Source: Planctomycetota bacterium
GTDB taxonomy: Bacteria > Planctomycetota > PUPC01 > JACPCR01
NCBI GenBank assembly: GCA_016179685.1
Contig: JACPCR010000079.1
Span: 33,732-97,731 of the forward strand
Reading direction: 5' to 3'
DNA length: 64,000 bases
Part shown: piece after piece, positions 47,934 through 55,781 of the stretch
Layout: the number at the start of each line of letters is the position of its first letter
How positions within the stretch are numbered: the first letter of the stretch is position 1
Position numbers and translations under genes: made by a program
The notes under the pieces: generated by a model
Told to the model about the DNA's origin: nothing
The model's input: only the letters and a program-made list of their open reading frames with translations
The model's database searches: none

Positions 47934-49258
47934 CGACTCCTTACCACAGCCAATACTGGGCTCACGCCCTCACCCTTCGCGGCGCAACAGGGAGCATCGA
48001 GGCGCTCTCCCGTTCCATCGCCGGTTCGCGCGTCGATCTCAACCCGCATCAGGTGGACGCGGCGCTCTTCGCCATTCGCTCGCCGCTCACGCGCGGCGTG
48101 ATCCTGGCCGACGAGGTCGGGCTGGGAAAGACCATCGAGGCCGGGATCGTAATCTCGCAGCGATGGGCCGAGCGCAAGCGCCGCATCCTCGTCATCGTGC
48201 CCTCGACGCTCCGCAAGCAGTGGCAGCAGGATCTGGAGACCAAGTTCTACCTGCCCACGCGGGTGCTCGATTCTCGCGCGTTCAACGCGCTGGCGCAGGA
48301 AGGCGTCTCCAACGCTTTCGACTCTCCCGACAGGCTCGTGATCTGCTCCTACCACTTCGCGTCCGCGAAGGCGAACGAGATTCACCGCGTCCCCTGGGAC
48401 CTCGTGGTCATCGACGAGGCGCACCGGCTGCGGAACGTCTACAAGAAGGCGAGCAGGTTGGCCCGTAGAATCGCGGATGCCGTGGGGAGTGCACCCAAGC
48501 TCCTTCTGACGGCCACGCCGCTTCAGAACTCGCTCATGGAACTCTACGGTTTGGCCAGCGTTATCGACGATCATCTTTTTGGGGACGCGACCTCCTTCCG
48601 GGATCGGTTCGTCCGGGCGGCGGACGAGCGTGGGCGGAACGCCGATCTACGTGCCCGCCTGCAGCCCATCTGCGCCCGTACCCTGCGGAAGCAGATCGTG
48701 GAGCACATCCCGTTCACGCGGCGTATCCCGATCACCCAGGACTTCCTGCCGAGTGACGCGGAGCATGAGCTCTACGAGGCCATCTCCGATTACCTGCAGC
48801 GCGATCAGCTCATCGCCCTGCCCGCGAGCCAGCGCACGCTGATCACGCTGGTCCTGCGGAAGCTCCTCGCCTCCTCCACATTCGCCATCGCCGACACGCT
48901 GGACCGGCTGGCCATGCGGCTGGAGGCCATTTCCTCCAACCTGCCTGCCCTGCTTGCGCCGCGAGCGTCGCGGCAGGCAGGCGACGCCTCCTACGAGCCG
49001 GACTTCGTGGTCGAGGCGAAGGCGGAAAAGTATCTCTGCGAACCCAAGAGCGCGGCAGAGATGGAGGACCGCGACGTTCTGGCGAAGGCCCAGGCGGCGG
49101 TGGAGTGGTGCAGCCATGCCACGAAGCACGAGGCCGAAAATGGCGGCAAGCCCTGGACCTATCTGCTGATTCCCCACGACGTGATCACGGACAACAAGAC
49201 CCTGAAGGGCCTGGCCGCATCTTGCACCCATCGGGGAAAGGAGCAGACGGGCAAATGA
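47930..49258 (+). pseudogene. Chimeric remnant: SNF2 helicase N-terminus joined to a type III restriction helicase C-terminus
   Basis: 442 residues, one open frame. Residues 1-350 are the first half of a SNF2/RapA-type helicase: LNPHQVDAALFAIRSPLTRG, Walker A ILADEVGLGKTIEAGIV, DEAH in DLVVIDEAHRLRN, and motif III LLLTATPLQNSLMELYGL. The second RecA domain (motifs IV-VI) is absent. From about residue 356 (SYEPDFVVEAKAEKYLCEPK, AQAAVEWCSHATKHEAENGG, PWTYLLIPHDVI) the protein is the C-terminal end typical of type III restriction or DEAD-box helicase subunits. An in-frame deletion joining two neighbouring helicase genes explains this best. It cannot be an active translocase. The ATGA overlaps on both sides show the operon frame survived. 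Confidence 0.7.
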
Positions 49259-49434
49259 AGGAGAAACCAGTGATCATCAAAAAGAAAGCGGACGTGGAGG
49301 CGCGCTTCAACCGCATCCGCTGGCTTTCCGTCGTCGGCGGATTCATGGACGGCGTGGACATCGAATTCGCTCAGGGCTTGAACTGCATCATCGGGGCGCG
49401 TGGTACAGGCAAGACGACCGTTGGGAGGCGATAA
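49255..49434 (+). pseudogene. N-terminal stub of an AAA/SMC-type ATPase
   Basis: 59 residues from ATG 49255 (overlapping the helicase stop codon) to TAA 49434. The sequence contains FNRIRWLSVVGGFMDGVDIE and Walker A in LNCIIGARGTGKTTVG, then ends. This is exactly the start of a P-loop ATPase of the SMC-like DNA-repair/defence kind, where several hundred residues should follow. The rest of the gene is gone, and the next gene starts three bases later. Read together with the helicase chimera, it suggests a second deletion in the same operon. Confidence 0.65.
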
Positions 49435-49436
49435 CC

Positions 49437-51296
49437 ATGGGATACCGGTCGAGTCGGGACAGGCCGATTCCTTCGACGGTTGAGGGTTGCCTTCATCTTT
49501 ATCAGGTCACCGAGCTGAGTTCCCTGGCCAAGGCTGCGGGTCTTCGATGCCCTAGCCGTAAGCTGGACCTCGTCTCGGCACTGAGCGCTCTGATGAGGGG
49601 CGATTCACTCCGTCATGTGGTTGGGCAACTTACGGAACTGGAGAAGAACGCGGTCTCCGAGGTGGTTCATTCCATGGGGACAGAACTGGAAGAGTCGAGC
49701 TTCGCGGCCAAGTACGGGACAGTCCCTCTGCTGCTCCCGAAAGGCCGATACGAGCGGGACCGTTCCGGTGGTCCCGAAGGCACCGGTCTGCTTCCGCTGT
49801 TCTTTTACATGGGTGAGATGCCAACGGCTTTGAAGGAGGAGATTCGTTCGTACGTACCGGAACCCAGGCCTGCGGAGATTGCAGTCACGAAGGAGCTTCC
49901 CAGGGAGGAGAAGCTCCCGTGCCCGCGTTGGGCACGGCACGACAAGGAGGGCAGGGACCAATCTCAGCATGTGCCTTTGAGCGTTCAGGAGACGACTCGT
50001 GCGGCCCTGCATGATGTTCATGCGATATTGAGGCTCGTCGATGCTGGCCAGGTGTCCGTCAGCGAGAAAACGCAGCGAGTTTCTCTTGCGGGCGCCAGGG
50101 CCGTCTCGAGCGTCCTCTACAGCGGGGATTTCCTGTCGGTGGTAGAGATGACTTCGGCCTCGGAGACCCTGCGACCGTTCGCCTGGCCTCTGATGATTCA
50201 GGCCGCCAAGCTGGCGAGGCGGAAAGGGACGTTGTTGAAGCTTTCTTCGGAAGGCCGGCAGGCCATGTCGGGTCCTCCACATCAGGTGATACGAACACTC
50301 TTCGAAAGCTGGCTTCAAACGGATATCCTTGATGAGTTCAATCGGATCGACGAGGTGAAAGGTCAGTCCGGCCGAGGGAAACGTTCCTTGACCGGCGCCT
50401 CGATGCGGCGCGATAGCATCGTGGCCGCGCTCGCGGAGTGCCCGGCCGGGGAATGGCTTCAGCTTGACGAATTTTTTCGTTTTGTTCGGGCATCGGGGAA
50501 CGACTTCAAGGTGACCGAGAATCCGTGGTCACTCTATATCAGCGAACTTCATTACGGGAGTCTAGGGTATGATGGATATCATGATTGGGTGATGGTGGAG
50601 GGGCGGTACGCCATGGTCTTTCTATGGGAATACCTGGCGACTTTGGGGTTGATCGATGTTGCCTTTATCCCGCCGGAGGGGGCTCGACAGGACTTCCACA
50701 CGAATTGGGGAACGGACGACTTGAGGTGCTTGAGTCGGTATGACGGCCTGCGCTATATCCGGTTGAATGCCTTGGGCGCCTTCGTTCTGGACCTTTCCAA
50801 GGAGTTCGAAGCCCCGGCCATCGAGTCGCGGCCATCCCTGGCCGTGATGCCGAACCTGGAGATTGCCGTGACGGGCGAGGCCGAACTTCTCCCGTCAGAC
50901 TTTCTTCTGCTCTCTCGCTTTGCCGAAAAGGTGTCGGACCGGCTTTGGCGACTGACTGGGCCCGGAATCCTGAGCGCCGTGGAGCTGGGGTTGAACGTCA
51001 ATGAGATGCGGGAATTCCTTTCGGCGCGTAACCGCGGGGAGCTTCCTGAGACCGTGCTGCGGCTATTCTCGGACGTCGAGGAAAGGATGAAGAGAATCTC
51101 GTATCACGGGACGTGCCATCTCTTGGAGGTGGCCGATTCCGCCCTCGCTCTGCTGATCGCCAACGACACCCGCACGAGGAGCTATTGTTTTCTGTGCGGG
51201 GAGAAACGGCTCGTCGTGCCTTCGCATCACTTGAGCGCGTTTCGCCGGGGGCTGCGGGACTTGGGATATCCCTTCCCGCCGGGAAGCGTGAACTAG
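49437..51296 (+). CDS. Helicase-associated XPB/Ssl2 N-terminal-like domain protein (PF13625-like)
   Basis: 619 residues with GGGAGG eight bases before ATG 49437. The N-terminal 100 residues (LYQVTELSSLAKAAGLRCPS, LVSALSALMRGDSLRHVVGQ) are SAP-like helices. The middle contains QLDEFFRFVRASGNDFKVTE and DWVMVEGRYAMVFLWEYLAT. The C-terminal half (LAVMPNLEIAVTGEAELLPS, LLSRFAEKVSDRLWRLTGPG, FSDVEERMKRISYHGTCHLL) is the beta-rich damage-recognition-like domain seen beside XPB-type helicases. There is no helicase motif in the protein itself. It appears complete. The partner helicase is not in the window unless it was the degraded one upstream. Confidence 0.65.
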   Translation: MGYRSSRDRPIPSTVEGCLHLYQVTELSSLAKAAGLRCPSRKLDLVSALSALMRGDSLRHVVGQLTELEKNAVSEVVHSMGTELEESSFAAKYGTVPLLLPKGRYERDRSGGPEGTGLLPLFFYMGEMPTALKEEIRSYVPEPRPAEIAVTKELPREEKLPCPRWARHDKEGRDQSQHVPLSVQETTRAALHDVHAILRLVDAGQVSVSEKTQRVSLAGARAVSSVLYSGDFLSVVEMTSASETLRPFAWPLMIQAAKLARRKGTLLKLSSEGRQAMSGPPHQVIRTLFESWLQTDILDEFNRIDEVKGQSGRGKRSLTGASMRRDSIVAALAECPAGEWLQLDEFFRFVRASGNDFKVTENPWSLYISELHYGSLGYDGYHDWVMVEGRYAMVFLWEYLATLGLIDVAFIPPEGARQDFHTNWGTDDLRCLSRYDGLRYIRLNALGAFVLDLSKEFEAPAIESRPSLAVMPNLEIAVTGEAELLPSDFLLLSRFAEKVSDRLWRLTGPGILSAVELGLNVNEMREFLSARNRGELPETVLRLFSDVEERMKRISYHGTCHLLEVADSALALLIANDTRTRSYCFLCGEKRLVVPSHHLSAFRRGLRDLGYPFPPGSVN

Positions 51297-51312
51297 CCAA
51301 TCGGTTCGGATA

Positions 51313-51333
51313 TAGTGCCGCACTATTTCCAAC
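51313..51333. repeat. Small palindromic motif shared with the hairpin loop at 37988-38004
   Basis: ATAGTGCCGCACTAT (51314-51328) is a near-perfect palindrome. Its reverse strand reads GAAATAGTGCGGCACTAT, against GAAATAGTGCGGCATTAT at 37987-38004. It lies right after the stop codon of the XPB-domain gene, as the other copy lies at the end of its gene. Confidence 0.5.
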
Positions 51334-51364
51334 ATGAACTCGGCCAGGCCGAGAGGGGGGATTG

Positions 51365-53590
51365 ATGACCATGCGCGAACGCATGCTCGCGGTGATTCAG
51401 GGCCGCGAGCCTGACCGTGTTCCCTTTGTCCAGTACGACGGGCTGGCAGGGCCCAACAAGGAAATTTGGTCGCTCATCGGCCGGGACCGGATGGGCCTGC
51501 TGCGGTGGTCTGCCGTCCACCGGTTCGAGTACCCCAATTGCCGGTTCGAGTCCGTGGATTTCGAGCGTGCGGGTCGCCGGGCCCGCCGCACGACGCTGCA
51601 CACGCCCGCGGGCAGCCTTACCGAGGAGCGCGTCTTCGAGCCCGGGCTTGGCACGTCGGCCATCCGAAAGCATTATGTCGTCGAGCCCGCGGACTACCGG
51701 GTGCTGAAGGCCTACTTGGAGGACATCCGGGTATGCGAGGACGTGGAGCATTTCCTGCGTGACCAGCGTGAACTGGGGGAGGACGGCGTGCCGCTGGTGG
51801 CGGTGTGCCGGACGCCTTACCAGCAGCTCTGGGTGCAGTGGGTATGCCTGGAAGACCTGTCCCTGCACCTGGCTGACTGCCCGGAGACCGTCGAGGAGTG
51901 CATGTCTGCCTTACGGCGGATTCAGCGGCAGATTTTTGAGATCGTGCGGGGTTCACCCGTGCCTTTCGTGGACTTTCCCGACAATATCACGGCCCCAGCG
52001 ATCGGTGAAAAGTACTTTCGAAAGTACTGCGTGCCGCTTTACGACGAGCTGGCCGGGATGCTGGCGCAGAAGCGCATCCCCGTCTTCGTGCACATGGACG
52101 GCAGTCTGAAGCCGCTCTGGAGGGCGATTGGGGAATCCAGGGTCCAGGGGATCGATTCGCTTTCACCGCCGCCGGACAACGACACGAGCCCGCGCGAGGC
52201 CCTGGCGACGTGGCCGGGCATGCGGCTGTTCGTCAATTTTCCATCGTCGGTGCACCTGGCCGGTCCGGAGCGGATTTTCCAGCGGACTCAGGAACTTTTG
52301 GCGGAGGCGGGCGGATCAGGCCGACTCCAAATCCAGATTTCGGAGAACGTTCCACCGGGTTCATGGCGGAAAAGTTTTCCGGAGATTGTGCGGGCTATCG
52401 ACGCGTTCGGCCGATTCAAACAGGGTTCTCTGAATTCACAAGAAAAAGCTGTTCCAGCGGCACGGCATCCCCGCGTCGAGCTGGCTCTGGACGCGATTCA
52501 TCATCGGCCGACAAAGGGAATTCCTACCTGGCTCATCCACGTGATGGAACATGCGTTCATTGAGCGCCTGGCTGGGGCCCGGCCGGGCGATTACTTCCGG
52601 GACCCGGCCCGGACGTACCTGGCGTTCCAGCACGCGGCTGGAACGTGCCTACTGGACCAGTTCATTCCGGACAACCCGCTGTCGATGGGCTGCAGGGGCT
52701 ACGAGAATCGTGCGAAGGGAACGACCACCGGGGCGAGCGAGATTGTTTGCGACGGCATTCGGGTGGAGTGCCCTGAGGCGGTGGTGGAGCATCTCGAGCG
52801 TTTCATCTTTCCGTCCCTGCGAAAGGCCATCGGCGAGTTTGATGAGGACGCCCGCGTTGGGGAGATTCTCAAGCGTGAACGGGAGGTACAGGAGGTCCTG
52901 GGGCCCGAGATTCTCAAGAGCGGTTACGGATTCGTCCGTTTTCCGGGTTTCCGGTATGGCCTTTACGGCTACGTTCATTATTTCGAGGCCTACGCCCTGT
53001 ATCCGGAGGTTATGGAGAAGGACTTCTCGCTGCAGGCGGACCTGGCGCTTTTGAACAACCGGGCCGCCGCCCGCGCCTATCGCGAGGGGAATCTGCCTCC
53101 GATCTATCGGCTCGACCATGACATGGCGGATTCGCGGGGCACGTTTGTGCGGGTCGAGACCCTCGATCGTCTCTGGTTTCCCCACTTTGCGCGGTGTCTC
53201 GAGCCGATGCTGCGGACGGACGTCAAGATGCTCTGGCACTGCGACGGCAACCTGATGGCGATGGCGCCTCGGCTACTGGAAGTTGGAATCCGCGGATTCC
53301 AGGGCTTCCAGTACGAGCATGGGATGGACTACGAGAAAATTTGCGCCATGAAGACGCGGGATGGGGACAGCCTGACCATCATTGCCGGAGTTTCGGTTTC
53401 GGGGACCCTATGCCACGGCACACCCGATGACGTGAGGAGAGAGATGGCGTGGCTGGTGGAAAAAGGTCCTCGAGTCGGGCTCTTCCTGGCCGGTTCCAGC
53501 TCGATCACGCCCGGCACTCCCTGGGCGAACATCAAGACCTTCGTGGAGGGCCTCAACTACTACCGGGAACACGGGCGAGTGAGCGCATGA
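51365..53590 (+). CDS. Two-domain uroporphyrinogen decarboxylase-family protein
   Basis: 741 residues from ATG 51365 (G-rich RBS upstream). The first half (to about 356) is UroD-family: MRERMLAVIQGREPDRVPFV, FPDNITAPAIGEKYFRKYCV and IPVFVHMDGSLKPLWRAIGE, with the His at the position of the metal or substrate site. The second half, after a linker near NSQEKAVPAARHPRVELALD, is again UroD-like (LDAIHHRPTKGIPTWLIHVM, DRLWFPHFARCLEPMLRTDV, KMLWHCDGNLMAMAPRLLEV, GTPDDVRREMAWLVEKGPRV) but much diverged from the first. A tandem two-barrel protein of this family is uncommon. Possibly a corrinoid-dependent demethylase pair on one chain. Reaction unknown. Confidence 0.78.
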   Translation: MTMRERMLAVIQGREPDRVPFVQYDGLAGPNKEIWSLIGRDRMGLLRWSAVHRFEYPNCRFESVDFERAGRRARRTTLHTPAGSLTEERVFEPGLGTSAIRKHYVVEPADYRVLKAYLEDIRVCEDVEHFLRDQRELGEDGVPLVAVCRTPYQQLWVQWVCLEDLSLHLADCPETVEECMSALRRIQRQIFEIVRGSPVPFVDFPDNITAPAIGEKYFRKYCVPLYDELAGMLAQKRIPVFVHMDGSLKPLWRAIGESRVQGIDSLSPPPDNDTSPREALATWPGMRLFVNFPSSVHLAGPERIFQRTQELLAEAGGSGRLQIQISENVPPGSWRKSFPEIVRAIDAFGRFKQGSLNSQEKAVPAARHPRVELALDAIHHRPTKGIPTWLIHVMEHAFIERLAGARPGDYFRDPARTYLAFQHAAGTCLLDQFIPDNPLSMGCRGYENRAKGTTTGASEIVCDGIRVECPEAVVEHLERFIFPSLRKAIGEFDEDARVGEILKREREVQEVLGPEILKSGYGFVRFPGFRYGLYGYVHYFEAYALYPEVMEKDFSLQADLALLNNRAAARAYREGNLPPIYRLDHDMADSRGTFVRVETLDRLWFPHFARCLEPMLRTDVKMLWHCDGNLMAMAPRLLEVGIRGFQGFQYEHGMDYEKICAMKTRDGDSLTIIAGVSVSGTLCHGTPDDVRREMAWLVEKGPRVGLFLAGSSSITPGTPWANIKTFVEGLNYYREHGRVSA

Positions 53591-53660
53591 ATCCGTTCGA
53601 TGTGAGGGACGTTTTTGACTCGATGGGACGGAGCGGTTATAATCCAATTTTGAATTTACT

Positions 53661-53738
53661 CGGGGTGTGGCGCAGTTTGGCTAGCGCGCTTGAATGGGGT
53701 TCAAGAGGTCCCGGGTTCAAATCCCGGCACCCCGACCA
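53661..53738 (+). tRNA. tRNA-Pro (anticodon GGG)
   Basis: A complete cloverleaf with encoded CCA. The acceptor stem is CGGGGTG/CACCCCG, the D arm GCGC/GCGC with a 10-base loop, the anticodon stem CTTGA/TCAAG with loop ATGGGGT (anticodon GGG), the variable loop AGGTC, and the T arm CCGGG TTCAAAT CCCGG. It is followed directly by the recombinase gene on the other strand, whose stop codon lies at 53717, inside the tRNA 3' half. This is the usual arrangement of an integrated element at its attachment site. Confidence 0.97.
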
Positions 53739-55191
53739 TTTTTCAAAAACGGCCGTTCGGCGAGAAAGTCGAACGGACTTCTCTTTGTCACGCAAAGAGT
53801 TGTGGCCGAAACGGCGCGGTTCAAACTCACGCAATCCAGAATCTCGCGCCGGACCTCGGAGTTTGAACGCCCCCAGAGGTCCACGAGATTCTGGCTGAAG
53901 TCGAAGACCGCCAAGGCGCGCACGGGCGCTTCGGGGTCGTAGCGGTTCGCCAAGTCGAGCGACTCTTCCACTTGGCCCATCTCGCGCTTGAGTTCCGCGT
54001 CCTTGGCTTGGAAGACCTCCTCCTCGATGGAACCCGCGAGGTAGCCGTTGAGGAGCCGGTCGCGCATGTTGGCCAATTCCGTGCGCCGCTTGGCGAACGT
54101 CTGCTTCTTCTGCTCGTAGATCGCATCCACGTCGGCGAAGGCGGCCCGGATGCCCGTCCGCACCCACTCGGCATCATCCTCGCGCATCCTGAGTGTTCCG
54201 AAGTCGTCGAGGATCGCTTGCTCGAGGCGGCCGTCATGCCAGCGAAGCAGCGGGTGGTCCTCGGGGCGATGGTTGTTCGCGCACCGGTAGTAGAGGTGAT
54301 CTCGGACCCCACCGCCCAGCAATTTGCGCCGGATGAGTTCTCCCGTCAGGGCGAATCCGCAGTAGGCGCACCGGAAGAGACCGCCTGAGAACGGGTGCGC
54401 GTTGTGCGACGTCCGGCGGTTCTTGCCGCTCAAGATCTCCTGGCAAAGGTCGAAGGTGTGGCGGCTCACGAGGAGTCGGTACTTGCCTTGGTGCACATTT
54501 CCGTTCCGCAGGAGTTCCCCGACGTAGAACCGGTTGTTCAGGATGTGCGAGAGCGCGCTCCGGTTGAAGCGCGGCTGGCTCGGGCGGTAGATGAAGCCCT
54601 CCTGCGCGAGCTTTTCCTCCAGCGCCTCGAAGGTGTATTTGCCCGAGGCATGGAGTTCGAAGATCCGAACGACCGCCTTCGACTCCTCCGGGTGGGGCTG
54701 GACCGGCTCGTTCTTGTCGTCGACGTTCAGGTAGCCGTAGGGCGCAAGGCCCGTGGGCCAGCCCTGGCGCACCTTCTCGTCCATGCCCTTGAGGACCTCG
54801 GTGCGCAGGTTGTCCGAGTAGTACTGCGCGACCGCCGCCATCACGTTGAAGGAAAGCGCCCCGGCGGCCCCGGGACCGAACTGGTTTTCTACGAAGGCGA
54901 GTTGCACCCCGCAGTCGTCCTCCAACTCCTGGAGGCGCACCGCGTCGCGCATGTTGCGGCAGACGCGGTCGAGCTTGTGGGCGAGAATGGCCTTGATCTT
55001 CTCCTTCCGGGCCTTGGCCTTCACCCACTTGAACATCTCGTTGAAGGCCGTGCGCTCCGCGCCGCGCTTGGCCGACTCGGCGACGACGAACTCACGCAGC
55101 GCCGTCCAGCCGAGGCGCGAAGCTGGGCGTCTATCGAGTACCCCTCCCTCTGCTCGCGGGACGACACCCGGGCCCAGATCACCACGTTCAT
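53717..55191 (-). pseudogene. Large serine recombinase (integrase), frameshifted
   Basis: The start ATG 55191 gives VVIWARVSSREQREGYSIDA, the resolvase N-terminus with catalytic Ser in an ARVSS segment. That frame is lost near 55105-55125. The rest continues in another frame as GWTALREFVVAESAKRGAER, then ILAHKLDRVCRNMRDAVRLQ (resolvase active-site Arg residues) and the recombinase domain (GWPTGLAPYGYLNVDDKNEP, LSHILNNRFYVGELLRNGNV). A zinc ribbon (CAYCGFALTG, YYRCANNH) and a coiled-coil tail (RRTELANMRDRLLNGYLAGS) follow. A deletion of about ten codons plus a frame change best explains the gap. The last 22 bases overlap tRNA-Pro antisense. If not a sequencing error, the element cannot move by itself. 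Confidence 0.75.
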
Positions 55192-55375
55192 CGGCGGGCC
55201 CTCCGTCGTGCTGGGCAGCCTTGACGAAGACCTCGGCCAGGCGCTTGACGTTCAGGAGCATTTCGATGGCCTCGTCCTCCGGGACAGGCCGCCCCAAGCG
55301 CCGCTCCCAGTGGTCCTGGGTGTACCGTAGGAGGCCGTCCGTGATCCACGCCAGTTCCAGGGGCCGGGGTCGCGT
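55192..55375 (-). pseudogene. Remnant of a small gene preceding the recombinase
   Basis: In the frame that later becomes the recombinase body lies a well-formed stretch: LELAWITDGLLRYTQDHWER, RPVPEDEAIEMLLNVKRLAE and VFVKAAQ. This looks like a genuine short helical protein that ended at the recombinase start. Because the recombinase frameshift put the body in this same frame, the two read as one false 654-residue protein. No clear start codon is left. Function unknown. Confidence 0.4.
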
Positions 55376-55596
55376 TTCGCATGTCCCCTGTCCAGTGAGC
55401 CGAGTTCCTCCGTGAAGTCCAGTCAATTCCGACGGCCTGGGCGCAAACGTTGGGCATGTTCCGCTCATTGGCCATGTCCCCGCCCATCGCCCGTGGCCAA
55501 CGTGAAATCGGACACGCGAAACAAACTGTGCCGAAAAGCGCGAGCGTTCCGCGCGGCGTAGGTAACGACGGCCCGCCCGGTAGGACCCGTGGGATG

Positions 55597-55781
55597 GTGG
55601 CCACGATGTCCACGTTGGCCGCCTTGGCCAGGTTGGCCATCTTTGGCCACCTTTCCCCGACAACATGGCCAACATGCCCAAAGAAGATCATTATTTGTTC
55701 CAGGGGGATACGGTAAGGCGGCCAAGATGGCCAAGGTGGCCAAGATGTTCAAGGGGTGCATGGCTGGCCACCTTTCAACCG
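55597..55781. repeat. Cluster of TTGGCCA/TGGCCAA-type motifs (possible iterons)
   Basis: About ten occurrences of nGGCCAn (TTGGCCA, ATGGCCA, GTGGCCA and variants) within 185 bases, many spaced by 8-10 bases. They form a quasi-regular GGCCAAG-nTG pattern between the recombinase and the ATPase gene. Such clusters beside a RepA/DnaB-type ATPase may be replication iterons or attachment-site-related repeats. No coding frame here has normal composition. Confidence 0.45.

Noticed and set aside
53717..55681. A single 654-residue recombinase with a long Trp/Arg-rich N-terminus
   Set aside because: The true catalytic N-terminus is in another frame from ATG 55191. The long leader is a mixture of repeat DNA and a small-gene remnant.
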